Assembly (NCBI GenBank): GCA_029582265.1
Contig: CM055816.1
Span: forward strand, 29,370,366 to 29,434,365
Length of the DNA stretch: 64,000 bases
Reading direction: 5' to 3'
Origin: Zoroaster sp. YZ-2022
Lineage: Eukaryota; Echinodermata; Asteroidea; Forcipulatida; Zoroasteridae
The position numbers were made by a program, and so were the translations under genes. The notes under the pieces were generated by a model. The model did not search any database. It worked only from the letters and a program-made list of their open reading frames with translations, and was not told the DNA's origin. Positions 10,875 through 21,559 of this stretch are shown here, one piece after another (within the stretch, counting starts at the first letter, position 1; each line of letters starts with the position of its first letter).

Positions 10875-13800
10875 TTACAAATATACATCATCTTTGAAGA
10901 ATTGTGACATAAGATGAGTTTTAAGCAGCGACTTAAATCTAGTTATACTATGGCAGATTTGAGTTTGGTTGGAAGATGATTGCAGGTCTCGGAGCATAAC
11001 AGAAAAAGACCTATCACCCCAGTTCCGTTTTGAAGTTGGTTCCTTTAGGAGTGACATGTTGCTGGGCGCCAAATTGCGTGATGGAGTGTAGACTTTAAGC
11101 AGTTCAGAAATATAAATTGGAGCAATACTATTAAAAGACTTCTGAACAATTAGCATAAGTTTAAAACAAATCTCTGTGAAACAGGAAGCCAGTGCAGTTC
11201 TTTCAAGATTGGCGTGATACGGCATGACATTCTGGACTAAGTTACAACCACGAGCTGCTGTGTTTTGTATGTGCTGAAGGCAGATATTTGATTCTGTGGG
11301 AGACCGTAAGGAGAGCATTCCTGTTATCGAGCCGTGATGTGACAAGCATGTATAATTTAATTTGTTCAGCAGCACTTTTATTCAAAGTATTTCCTTATTA
11401 GGCTAATATTTGGGATAGGAAATGATGATATGCGAACAATGTTGGAGATATGAGGTTTTAAAGTCATTGTCGAGTCAAATATAACACCCAAATTACGTGC
11501 TTGTGATGAGGGGGTTATCTGCGAGTCACCAATTGTAATAAATGGAAGAGAAACTTTAGACAATTGCTGATGTGATCCAAATAGAACAAATTCTGTCTTT
11601 TCGTCATTCAGTTTCAAGAAGTTTTGCCTCATCCAACTACGAATCTCTTGAATACATTTCTCCAGCATTGTAATAAACGAATCGGCAGGTTCTTGAGAAG
11701 ATTGAAAAGTAATGTAAAGCTGCATGTCATCAGCGCAGACATGATAATTTAAATTATACTTCAAAATGATATCACAAACTGGAAAGATATCAACAGTAAA
11801 CCACTGTGGGCCGAGCACAGAGACTTGGGGTACAGAATAGTCAAGAAGAACAGGCTCGGAGATAAGCGTTACCAATAAAAAATATGCTGAGGCCTATTTA
11901 AAAGGAAGGACTTACACCAATCCAGGGCTGTCATGTATTCCAAGATGATATTGAAGAGGCGGGAGAGAAGGATTTTTATGATTGACCGTGTCAAAAGCGG
12001 TAACAAGTCTAACAAAACTAATGCAGTGATTTTTCCATCATCCATGGCAGATACAAAAGCGTCATTGTTGGCGGAGAAGAGCAGTTTCCGTTCCATGAAA
12101 TGGCTTATAGGCTGATTGAAATGTGTCCGACAGGTTATTTGCCGAACATGGTCAGAGATCCGTGATGAAACAACTCGCTCGATTGTTTTCCAAAGTACTT
12201 TAAATTCACTACCGGTCAGTAATTCTTGAAAACTTCCTTGTCCAAATTGGGTTTCTTCAGGAGTGGTTTAACATGAGCAACCTTCTGGCTATCAGGAAAC
12301 AACCGGAAGAAAGAGATCTGTTCTACAATAATTGTGATGTACTCAGCAAACACATCAATATTTTGTTTTATTAAGCGAAGTTGGTACTGGATCAAGTTTA
12401 CATGATTTTATGGCGATTTCATGATGAGTTTCTTGATCTCCGTAACACTAGTAGGCTCAAACATAGACAGTCGACAATGTGGATCCTTGCGTGGCGGTGT
12501 TTGTGATAGAATGGCAGGTACTGGGGAAAAAGAGCGGCGGATATTCTCAATTTTGTGACAAAAAGTTTGAAAATGCATTTGCAAGGTCCTGATCAGAGTG
12601 TGTAGATGGAAGCACTGGTGTTTTGGGTTTATGAAGCAGCTTTTCAACAATATTAAGAGTTTTTCTGATCATGAGCTCTCTTCCACAAGAGATGAGTAGT
12701 GAGCTATTTTTGCCTTGTTAATCATGTTCTTCACAATATCCACGTTGGTTACAGTATTCTTGCCGATGTACTCCAAATTTCCCATTGTCACGCCATTTTC
12801 GCTCAAGTTGACCGGATTTTCCTTGCCTTACGAATATCATCATTGAACCAGGGGATTCAGATTGTAGTTTAACAGTTCAAGTTTTTTGCGGAGCATGAGC
12901 GTCCAAAGATAATACGGACAGTAGATTCAAATAGATTGACACAGAGAATCCAGCTCACCATCTTCAAGGTTTACATTTTCCAGTTGAGATTCAATATCAT
13001 GACATAAATCTTGGATATTTACATTTTCCAGTGGTGAGTAGTTACAGAAATGGTAGGTATGGGAGGTTTTTAAGGTTCATATCTGCCATGATTTTAACAT
13101 AATCGATCAGATAAGCCGGGATAGTTATATTTGAGATGAGAGGTGAAGTATTGTCCATGGCAGCGTTATCATGTAGAAGTCAAGACAGTGACCATGTCGA
13201 TGTAGTGGGTGCTAGTGATGTGCTGGATATGTCCATGAGCAGAGAGCAGATCTTTAAACTGGTTTTGCATAATTGTTTGAAGTGATGTCCATATAGAATG
13301 TTGAAATATGATGAGTTAAAATAATGTCAGATGGGTGCAAGATAATCCACAATTAATTTCTCAAATTCCTGGAGAAAAATGGAGAAATTTACATGTACCA
13401 TCAACATCCCTTTCTGGTGAACGATATATTAACAAGGCGAACAGATACTAGAGTTGCATGTTACCTAAAAGCATGCAGAGAATTAAAATGTTAGGTAGTC
13501 AATGTGTAACATTTTCATACCCTGACAGATAAACTGGACCTAAAGGAAAGTTACAACCCCTCCACGGTGCTTTTTTGGTCCTGGGATATGATGGAGAGAG
13601 CAAGCCAGCAGGAGTGCTATTCATGAGTGATAAGTCATCATCGAGGTTTAAACCATGTCTAGGATAATGGCAACAAGATCCAAATTGTTTTGAAGTACAA
13701 AGTCAACAAATTCATCTGATTTGTTACATACTTCGGATTGTGAGTGTTCAAGACACAGAGCTGAAGTTTAGACTCTCATCATGAACATTTGGAGGTGAAG

Positions 13801-14000
13801 TTATGCCAATGTCGCTTGTTGATGTGGTTAAGTTCACTGTTGGGGGATGGTCAGGCCAGAGTGCTAACTGGATTGTGTAAGTTTGTCCATTCTCGGCGAC
13901 CAGCTTTTTACACTCTGTGTGTGCGGCCGGTATGTTTGGGGTTGATTGTGCAAGTATTCAAGACCAGTTTAATTGACTCAATGCTGAATAAGATAAAAGC
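10875..14000 (-). mobile_element. L2/CR1-like LINE, antisense, nearly full coding span but broken
   Basis: Read on the minus strand the blocks are in the right order. Near 13,760-13,540 there is an endonuclease start (SDEFVDFVLQNNLDLVAIIL, later PGPKKHRGGVV). At 12,650-12,410 the linker has KIENIRRSFSPV and FEPTSVTEIKKLIMKS. At 12,096-11,880 the fingers region has DDGKITALVLLDLL and YMTALDWCKSF. At 11,875-11,378 comes the palm: CADDMQLYITF at about 11,736, FLKLNDEKTEFVLFGS and ARNLGVIFDSTM. At 11,375-10,890 the tail has WGDRSFSVMLRDL and FKSLLKTHL. Stops and frameshifts between blocks make it inactive. The C in CADD replaces the usual Y. The layout fits the L2/CR1 group of LINEs; the clade is inferred from motifs. 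Confidence 0.88.
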
Positions 14001-15200
14001 TGGATCCAGTACATGGAGCATTCGCGAAGATTGAGTAGTTCATTTCGGCTGTAGGAAATTTTATGTGGAGCTGAGGTAGGGGTTGCTGGGTGTGTTGATC
14101 AGTGTTTCATGTCCAGGGTTTGGGTTTTATGTCACCAGAAATTAAGGTTCCATGTAGAAGGTGGCAGATGAATTATCATAATATGATATAGGACAACTCA
14201 AGAAATTTAAGATAAGACTGGAATTTTTTAAATTTTATATGGCTGTAGGTTGCATGCTGCTAGTCATATTCTGAAGATGAGTCACTGAGACACAATGATG
14301 GTCCAGATAACCCAAGAAGTAAGATAAACAGGATGTAGACCTCCATTGTCTGATCTCAAAGTAATTGATCCAAACCAAAAAGGCTTGTGTGCCAAGCTAC
14401 ACAGGTTATAATCTCAGAAAGCAACAGGAATTTATATAATCTCAAGCTGAGGTTTAAATCTAAGTGCAGTTGACTGCACAAAAATGAAGGATACAAGATG
14501 TGTATAAACTAAACAGTAAAATCTTACAGCAGAGACGAAGAAAAAAATACAGCAGTTTTTTCACTTATTATAAGACAAATGTACCAATTACACAATACTC
14601 ACATAAAGCGTCCCGTGTGAGATTCCAGGTGTAATAAGAAATCCACTAGTACTAAAAATGAAGACACACTAAGTAGCTACAAAACACTTACTTTCTAACA
14701 CAAAAACTGTGAGAGCTGTTATGGTGGCTGCTTGTTGGCTGGCTCACACACAGTAGATGAAGTGGGAATGCAAAAGCAGGGATCGCATGATCCCACACAC
14801 AATTTGACTAGCTACATCTGGTTGGAGTTTGAGAATAGCGCGACAATTTTACATGTAAGTCATGGCACACTTTCACATTCATTGTGTAATATTGATGGTT
14901 TAGTCTACGGTGTCTGGGAGGAACAGGCAGCTGTACTATGTGACATTTAGCCCAACCAGGACCATGTTAACTTCTAACAAGCTCAACAGCAAGTCTGCAA
15001 AGCGTTTTTCTTACACACTTCCATTTTAAATCAAAGCTGATTTAATTTGTATAAATTTTCTATAACCTTTTGTGGCCAGATTTTCCGCCTTTGTAACTCA
15101 TCGTGTTGTTTATGTGCATCGCAATACCGCATGAATGACCTCTGATCGGTGGACTTTAACATTCAGGAGACTACATATATTGCCAATTGCCACTTAAGAA
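14001..15200. other. No recognised gene
   Basis: A 72-codon frame at 14,732-14,950 shows no recognisable domain. The rest is AT-rich sequence inside the probable nested insertion. Confidence 0.35.
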
Positions 15201-15340
15201 AAAGCGAATCAATGCAGGATCAGACTCAAGTGGGAACTAATTCGGCAGCGATTACAAGATTGTGATTTGATCCGGCGCTGCGGGATCATGATCCTGCAAA
15301 TGCAGAATCAAGTGAGATTAGGGTCCTATAATATAGTTCC

Positions 15341-15640
15341 ACTGTTTCCCACCTACACTACCACGCACTAATCCTCCAAGCAGTCTACTTAATCTGTCAA
15401 CAACAGGCGCCGCATGCATAGCACGCGATCGCGGGTGTTAAGCAGCAGCATCTCCACAGCATTCTCACTGAAGATGATCAGAGCACACTGATCGGAAATG
15501 TCAAGATTATAACCATCAGGTTTTTTTTGAACTAAGTATTACTCCTCGAATTGAGGAATTTCACAGTGTCTGCATAAACAATCTTTACTTATCCTTTTCA
15601 CCATGCACAAAAGGTACAAATTCTACTTAATACTCTAAAC
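15341..15640 (+). mobile_element. Penelope-like element copy A, resumed 3' region and tail
   Basis: CACTAATCCTCCAAGCAGTC, CTTAAGCAGCAGCA-like and hammerhead sequences follow the order seen in PLE copy B at 21,250-21,380. A diverged tail comes next (ACTAAGTATTACTCCTCGAA, GGAATTTCACAGTGTC, CTTACTTATCCTTTTCACCATGCA). The tail ends near 15,640. Confidence 0.7.
15468..15502 (+). ncRNA. Minimal hammerhead ribozyme core, PLE copy A (degenerate)
   Basis: CTGAAGA (the CUGANGA box) at 15,468-15,474 is followed by a perfect 6-bp helix II (GATCAG/CTGATC, loop AGCACA), GGAAAT and GTC. An extra G before GAAA and T instead of C before GTC depart from the core. Minimal hammerheads with almost no helix III are known from the flanking repeats of animal PLEs and are thought to act as dimers. 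This copy is probably inactive. Confidence 0.68.
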
Positions 15641-15777
15641 GGTTCAAAATATATTTCAATCTGTCTTGCATTATGCACCTAAATTGCTGTTTTGTTTGAT
15701 TTTTCTTTTAAAAATTCTGATTACTTTGGTAATTGTTAAAGATTTGGGTGTAAAATTAAAGTATTACATGTACATAC

Positions 15778-15949
15778 TTCCCCTTTAGGTAGTCTCTCTT
15801 CATCAGGATTATTGTATACCTCTTCCTCATGTGCTTTTTGTTTCTCTGTTCTTTTTGTAGCTTTCTGATTCCTCTTATCAGCATCTTTTTTGGCTAGATT
15901 CCCTTTGTATTTCATGTCTTTTGCTGTTTCTCTCTCCGTCTTCATCTTT
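15778..15949 (-). CDS. Putative coding exon, lysine/glutamate-rich
   Basis: On the minus strand the acceptor TATTTCTTGCAG precedes an open exon of 172 bases ending at GGGGAA|GTATGT. It encodes a charged, low-complexity stretch (MKTERETAKDMKYKGNLAKK ... NNPDEERLPKGE), probably disordered or coiled coil. It starts with one base of a split codon, which fits the phase at the end of the exon at 17,254-17,364. The family is not recognised. No further exon is found downstream. Confidence 0.42.
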
Positions 15950-15959
15950 CTGCAAGAAA

Positions 15960-17250
15960 TACCCTGATAAATAATGATGCATTGATGCTAACAACATGTG
16001 TATATCCTAACCAGAGATGTACACCAACCCGATTCTTTGACTCAAGATTGGCTTCTAACCACTTACATATGTTACATTACTCCCACTTATAAACAAAATC
16101 ATTCCAATCAACTGGAACCTTTGACATCAAAGAGATATGTGCCCATACAAGTATAAAGGTTATGTATTCTATACCAGGATCGACAGTAATTCCCTATTTG
16201 GATGTAAATAAGAATTCTTTTTAAGTAATTTACCCTAAAACATATTTTCAAATTTAACCAAATTTTAGTTACCATGTGCAGAAATGGGTTTGGTATTTTC
16301 CAGTTCAAAAGAATATGCTCATTATTGGAAAAATAATATAATAACAATTAGGGTTAATGCTTACAATACATGTCATGTCTTGAAAAGATATTTCAATACT
16401 ATGGCCTGGATGAGATTCCAATTGCCCTATTTCATCATCTGGCCATGGCCATTAAAGCTGATGAACAACTGGGCGTGGCTGGAGATTATCCCTCTATCTG
16501 CACACCGCACTGTGTCAGAAAACTTATAATCAAGACTAGCATGACCTCACTTTATCTTTGCTGGGTTAGATCATGAGCAGAATATGCTTTGTGTATTTAC
16601 TATGCACATGGCGACATGTACATGCATATACTATGCTTTGCATGGAGACATGTATGAGCATGGAGACATGTATATGCGAGCGAAAGCTTACGGCAAGCTG
16701 CCACTAATTTGCATTTTGGAACCCCACTGCAAGCTTGCCGGCAAGCTAGCGGCAAGCTTGACCCAAGCTCCATGAAATTTCTGTAAGGGTACATGTAACA
16801 CTATCTGCATAGAGACAGCCTGCATGTTGACTTGTCTTTTCAATCAATATATTTGAGTAGCTTCCCTTGAGTATTGAGCCAGGTTCCTAACTCAGGTGAA
16901 TTCAAAAGGTCATTGTTGGGGCTTGGGTCAGCCTCCAAGTAACCTACTTGCGTGATTGATCGTGACATCACTTTGAAGAAAACTTTTTTGAATGGCTGCC
17001 AATGATTGTTTTCACTCGCGAGCTTAATTTTGTGATGTTTTTGACAAACATTTTCACCCTTAATGAATATGTGAGTAAAGACTAATTTCTTGAACTGGAA
17101 GGCGTGAAATGTCCCTTTAGATTGTGCTCAAACTAGTCGCCCGTGACAATCAAAATATCCACACACTGCAGTCAAGTTTTGAAATGCCCAGATCGAATTG
17201 AACTCGCATCAGATGTCTCCCAAGTCAACATTTTTGAATAACCTTACATG
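15960..17250. other. Intron or intergenic; no recognised feature
   Basis: A plus-strand frame at 16,370-16,576 looks protein-like but has no convincing splice sites. GCAAGCTTGCCGGCAAGC near 16,730-16,760 is a small GC-rich palindrome cluster. ACATG runs lie at 16,614-16,675. Confidence 0.35.
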
Positions 17251-17253
17251 TAC

Positions 17254-17364
17254 CTCTTGTTGATGTTTTTCCTCTTTTTCTCTACTACTTTCTTGGTGGA
17301 ATCATCTTTTCTGAGATCTACTGCTTTTCTCTTTATAGCGTGGTCTTTCATGTTTATCCAAATC
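17254..17364 (-). CDS. Putative coding exon, lysine-rich
   Basis: On the minus strand the acceptor AAGCTACAG opens a 111-base exon that ends at CAAGAG|GTACAT. One frame is fully open, with one leading base: it reads KRKAVDLRKDDSTKK and then VVEKKRKNINKR. The last partial codon is completed to arginine by the first base of the exon at 15,949. An alternative frame (HERPRYKEKSSRSQKR) looks similar but hits a stop. It is probably the exon before the one at 15.9 kb. Confidence 0.4.
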
Positions 17365-19082
17365 CTGTAGCTTGATTTGCGGTTCATCCTTCTATCTTAC
17401 TTTTAGCTCTATCTTGATTAACAGTACTTCCTTACAAACAATAAAACACATTTTAGATGCTCATATGAGTTAGTATTCACAAAACACTAAAATAAGTGCC
17501 AAATTAACTTGGTGCGGCCATTTGCTAGCCCTGTGTTAACCTGTGCAAATCCCAAAAGGAGCAGTTTACACTCATTATGTAGTCTAAATAGATCTTGGCT
17601 GCTGAAAATGTCAGCACTAGACAACAAAAGAACCAATTTGTAGGTGGTAGGCGTCCTCCAGGGGTAAGTAGGATCAATAGATACTTCACCAGTCTAGTAG
17701 ATTCAAAGGCCTGCTAGCATTAATTCATATCATTGTGAAAGTGCAAGACTTGCAAAAGCATTAACAATGGCTAGCTACTTCAAGCACACAACCCCAGAAC
17801 TTTTATTTCAAGAGAAATATCAAAAGTATAGTATGTATGTGTGATTGTATGTAAAGAAATGTTCATTATGGATTTTCACCACAGAACACCTGGGTTGATT
17901 ACTAGCCCATTATCATGTTCAAAACCATCTCGAACCCTGGTTTTTGCAGCAGGGAGTGCAGATTTTTTTCAGTGATAATCCAATAAAAAGTGTAATGGAG
18001 CTTGCAAAAGCTTCAAATTATTTACAAAATGTGTGTCAAGTGGCTGATTGATCATGCTATTGCTGTGCTATGGTGCATGCGTAAGTTTGGGAAGGTTAGG
18101 GTTACAGAACAAATCAATTACAAAAGTTTTAATTTTATAATTGATTTTTCTAGCATTTTCCTAGAATTACATGTAGCACAGAGAAACACATAGGTGCTGA
18201 AGAGCGAGGTTATAAACAAATATTTATTTTGCACATAAGCTTATTGGACTGGTTTAAAAAATTCAGTGTATATCATCATTGCCAATTGAATTTAGCCGGT
18301 GAATTAATTGTTGAAGAACCTTTTAAAATTACATTTCTATGTAATTTCTTAGCCTTTGTGAGAGTGCCAAAAGATTGGCACCTAATGTTTTGCAACCTGG
18401 CGAGGAAAGAGGGCAAAGAGACTCAGCCATAATATAGACAAAAATGGCACGTTTACCCTTCCTCCAAGTTATAAACCCAATGCTTCCTAGGCATCAATCC
18501 ATGCTTCTAACAAAAATGAATCATTTGTTTCATACAGACGTAAACAAGGAAGTAACTTAACCGGGATTACATGGGGTCCCACACAAATTAAACAATAGAG
18601 AGCTCAAAGATATTGGAATGTACCAGCGCCTTTGGATTAAAACGGTGGGATAAATGAACAAAATCACGAGCCACCAAATGTAAACAATAGTCATAAAAAT
18701 CACTTGCATTTGATTAGGCAGCCTTTTACACAGTAGAGCCAGAGACCAGAAGGCCACTGGGCGATACACCTTGAATAACCAAGCACTTTCATAGAGTCAC
18801 ACCGGCCCAATTTTAAACAGGCCAATGACTTGCAAATTTTATGAGGCCTAACTCACCTGGGTACCCAAAACTGTACTTGAAGGGAAGGTAAAACAATGGT
18901 AACTATCAAATTAACAAATAATAATTATCTTATACTTGGCGCTAAAGTTGGTACAAGTATCAATCATCCTGATGCTGTCTGATGTGCTTTCTATCTAATA
19001 GTTTGACAAATTTAGCCATAAAGTTGGTGTTTGTCAACTTTTGAGTTAAACATAAGTACCTATCAAACATTAGTACCTATAA
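17365..19082. other. No recognised feature
   Basis: AT-rich sequence with no recognised exon. Open frames at 18,002-18,432 are short and show no domain. Confidence 0.4.
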
Positions 19083-19165
19083 ATTATAATAATAATAATA
19101 CACAGAAGATTTATAATGCGCACATATCCACAAAGTTGCTCTTAAAGGCGCTTTACATTACAGTA
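19083..19165. mobile_element. SINE-like head with AAT run
   Basis: TAATAATAATA, ATTTATAATGCGCACATATCCAC and AAAGGCGCTTTACATTA match the start of the repeat at 5,583. Confidence 0.55.
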
Positions 19166-19259
19166 AACAAGAAATCATACAATAGCATAACAATACAGCC
19201 ATAAACTTGACTGCCCCTCCACCGTGCCAGTGCCCTCTCCACCAAACTCTACCGACATC

Positions 19260-20041
19260 TCAGACCATCCAGCTCATCCTGCCCCAGGTTCTTTGGCCAG
19301 CGGCCGAAAGATTCACCATCCACCTGATGTTCCTCTCCGCCCTATAAATCGCCTCAGAGGTTCACCACCCTCGGTGATACAACACAGCCCGTCATCTAGC
19401 TAAGATCCTCCGACCCTTGGTGGGTCTCACTCAAGAACCATGTGTCCAACTCCGGTCAGTTCCGTTGAGATCACCAGGGCCTCACCCCCTTCAACCCAGC
19501 GACATCTTGGTTAGTTTTGATGTTGTCTAAGCTATTCACCAATGTCCCAACTACAGAGACATGCCTCCTGGTGAAGGACAGACTACGTACACAGATCTCT
19601 TTTTCCCTTGATGATAGACATCACTCACCCTGACCAAATTCATCATTTGCTACTAACATGTGTCTCTTCAAGTTGTTTTTCGGTTTCAGGGCAAGTTCTA
19701 CGAGCAGACAGCTGGGACCTCAATACAGGATCTCCTTTATCCCGGTCCTTGCTGATATTTTCATGGAAGGTTTAAAAGCTCTTCCCTCAACACCGCCGAC
19801 CTCCAACTCCAAGCTGTGGCTCCGATACGTGGATGACACTTTTTGTGATTTGGCAGCCACGTGGCGGAGACACCTCCAGGATTTTCTACAACATCTCGAA
19901 CCAGCAACATCCGAGCATCAAGTTCACCATGGAGAACAGAAGAAGAGCGGAGATCGCGTTCCTTGATGTTGGCATTTCCAGAAGCAGGCGGCTCCTACAC
20001 CACTGCGTCTACAGAAAGCCGCACACTGGTCGGTACCTGAC
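19260..20041 (+). pseudogene. PLE reverse transcriptase, broken
   Basis: Blocks in successive frames: SDILVSFDVV (first catalytic aspartate region) near 19,500; QGKFYEQTAGTSIQ near 19,690; VLADIFMEGLKALP near 19,745; and LWLRYVDDTFCDLA at about 19,815-19,860, which holds the intact YVDD active site. HPSIKFTMENRRR, AFLDVGISRSRR and CVYRKPHTGRYLT follow. These are PLE landmarks rather than LINE ones (RYVDDTF, FLDV, VYRKPTHT). At least three frame changes occur. The usual N-terminal part of the protein before about 19,206 is missing. Confidence 0.9.
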
Positions 20042-20374
20042 ACTATGAACTAACTTACCCTGAAAATCTGTTTTACCGTGAAATAAATAGTTCACAGCAA
20101 TTTCATGATGACACAACACCGTGAAAATGCCATAAAATACTCTCTTGGTTCGCCATGATAAACACCATGAAATTCTTGTGCAGCAGCAGTTTAGGGTCCT
20201 ACAGCTCATTAATTCTCCAGAGCACCGTGAATTTGCCCTGAAATCACATTGAACATTATTGCCAATATCTGAGAGGAAGAGACACCATGAAATTGCGGTG
20301 AAATTATGGCCGAACTGTTACATTTCCGCGGCAAAACAGATTTTCAGGGCGCATTTTCAGGGTAAAGTTATTCA
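20042..20374. mobile_element. CACTA-like MITE inserted in PLE copy B, 333 bp
   Basis: Both ends read CACT...ATGAA...TAACTT...ACCCTGAAAAT in inverted orientation, starting CACTATGAACTAACTTACCC and ending GGGTAAAGTTATTCATGAGTG. TGA flanks each side, a 3-bp target duplication. Removing the insert and one TGA makes the PLE frame continue from RKPHTGRYLT into PALPFHPCPSIKSS, which supports the boundaries. CACT termini and a 3-bp duplication suggest the CACTA (EnSpm) group. Interior TTTCA/TGAAAT motifs repeat. Confidence 0.75.
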
Positions 20375-20587
20375 TGAGTGTGACACCAGCGCTCCCTTTC
20401 CATCCTTGCCCAAGCATCAAGTCATCGGTCAACCGTACCCTCGCCTAGCAACGCGCCTACAACATTTGTGACAAGGACAGCCTTCCCAAGGAACTACAGC
20501 ACATCCGAACCACCCTCAAACGCAGCGGTTACAACCCCAGCAAAGATCAACTGCACTGGCGAAGCCAGTTCCAAACCCAGCAAAGGT

Positions 20588-20630
20588 AAGTAATCTAACC
20601 CTCTCTGCTTGTCTCCCCTATCTACATGTG
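20588..20630 (+). other. Possible short intron in PLE copy B
   Basis: QLHWRSQFQTQQ is followed by AAAG|GTAAGTAATC, a pyrimidine-rich stretch (TCTCTGCTTGTCTCCCC) and ACATGTGAG|TTC, after which the nuclease-linked frame begins. Spliceosomal introns inside PLEs are known. At about 43 bases this would be very short, so it may instead be a decayed region that resembles an intron. Confidence 0.4.
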
Positions 20631-21081
20631 AGTTCGACGTCTCACAAGCGAGGCACATCCTCCGGCGAGCAGGCATCGATGTGTTCCACTCAGCCCCAGC
20701 AAACTCAGGACTTCTACACACCCACAAGGACAAACGGACCCAAACAACAGAGCGGAGTCTACCGGATCCCCTGGCAGAGTGCGGTAAGGTGTGTAGATCG
20801 GCGAAACAGTACATAACCTCCCCATCAACGAATTGAAGGAACACCGAGCACCACGAGCCGCAGAGGAGATTTCGAGAGGGAGTCGCGCCGCCGTCAAGCA
20901 CTTTCGCACATCAAGGACCACCAAATCGACTGGCAGCCAGCCCAACTCATCACACACCATCGACTTTGCTGGCACCCCAGGCGCATCAGAGAGGCCATCA
21001 AAGATCGTCAAACGCGACACTGTGCCACAGGACATAGAAGCTTACATCAGCGACATTTGGCGACCCACTACTACGGACTGA
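20631..21081 (+). pseudogene. PLE GIY-YIG endonuclease, broken
   Basis: RHILRRAGIDVFHSAPA and GLLHTHKDKR match the intact copy at 61,972-62,451. The GIY region is then damaged by base changes and frameshifts (GVYRIPWQSA in place of GVYWIPCECS). The downstream KDHQIDWQ-, REAI- and DTVPQ-like blocks occur in other frames, ending with SDIWRP-like DNA near 21,060. Confidence 0.85.
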
Positions 21082-21342
21082 AAAGGATCTTCTATATCCA
21101 AAGGTCCATAACCCCGCAGACTGAGGTCTCCTATATCACAGTCCCAACCACCTCCACCCCCTGTGCTTGTTAACAACTAATTCATTTCAGTGAGCACTCC
21201 TCTCCCCAACCCCTAGGATTCCTAGTCTCAACAGTTTCCGCCTGCAGCGCCTCAGCGAACTAATCCTCCAGTATCCATTCATGGGATGATCCTCCAGCAG
21301 TCTACTTAAGCAGCAGCATTTTCCCAGAGTCCAGCATGCCTC

Positions 21343-21380
21343 CTGAGGGGCGGTCAGAGCATACTGTTGATCGAAGCGTC
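21343..21380 (+). ncRNA. Hammerhead ribozyme core, PLE copy B (degenerate)
   Basis: CCTC|CTGAGGG, GGTCAG, loop AGCATA, CTG-TT-GATC, GAAG, CGTC|GAG. The CUGANGA box reads CTGAGGG and GAAA reads GAAG, so catalytic bases are lost. Helix I (CTC/GAG) and helix II are still visible. Confidence 0.6.
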
Positions 21381-21559
21381 GAGTTGTACACTCATGTACC
21401 TCCAGTTCTTTTCATAACTAATTACTACTCAATTGTGAGATTCCACATGGTGTCACCGCAAATTAGTCTTACTTATCATCCTCACCATGCAAAGCTACAA
21501 GTTTTTACCTAATATCAATAGCAAATGCAATATAATACTAAACAAAGATTAAAAATGCA

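Larger units (their letters stand above)
10486..15340. mobile_element. Probable nested insertion (about 4.85 kb) inside PLE copy A
   Basis: PLE homology stops near 10,485 and picks up near 15,340 in the same orientation and order. The intervening block has loosely inverted ends: CTTGATCCCACATTGCGGG near 10,487 and, reversed, CTTGATTCTGCATTTGCAGG near 15,310. Several GATCAGACCCCGCA-type subrepeats lie near both ends. It contains a SINE-like head and an antisense LINE. No transposase is recognised. The type of carrier element is unknown and the boundaries are approximate. Confidence 0.45.
19206..21510 (+). mobile_element. Penelope-like retroelement, copy B (5' truncated, decayed)
   Basis: The order is reverse transcriptase (about 19,260-20,040), a 333-bp MITE, connector (20,380-20,587), a possible intron, GIY-YIG nuclease (20,630-21,080), 3' untranslated region, hammerhead core (21,343-21,380) and the shared tail (21,400-21,510, TTCTTTTCATAACTAATTAC to GCAAAGCTACAAGTTTTTACC). 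This arrangement is typical of Penelope-like elements, which join a telomerase-like reverse transcriptase to a GIY-YIG endonuclease. Many frameshifts and stops make it inactive. Confidence 0.92.

Noticed and set aside
16370..16576. Protein-like plus frame (CLEKIFQYYGLDEIPIALFH)
   Set aside because: No convincing acceptor, donor or family match; too weak to call an exon.
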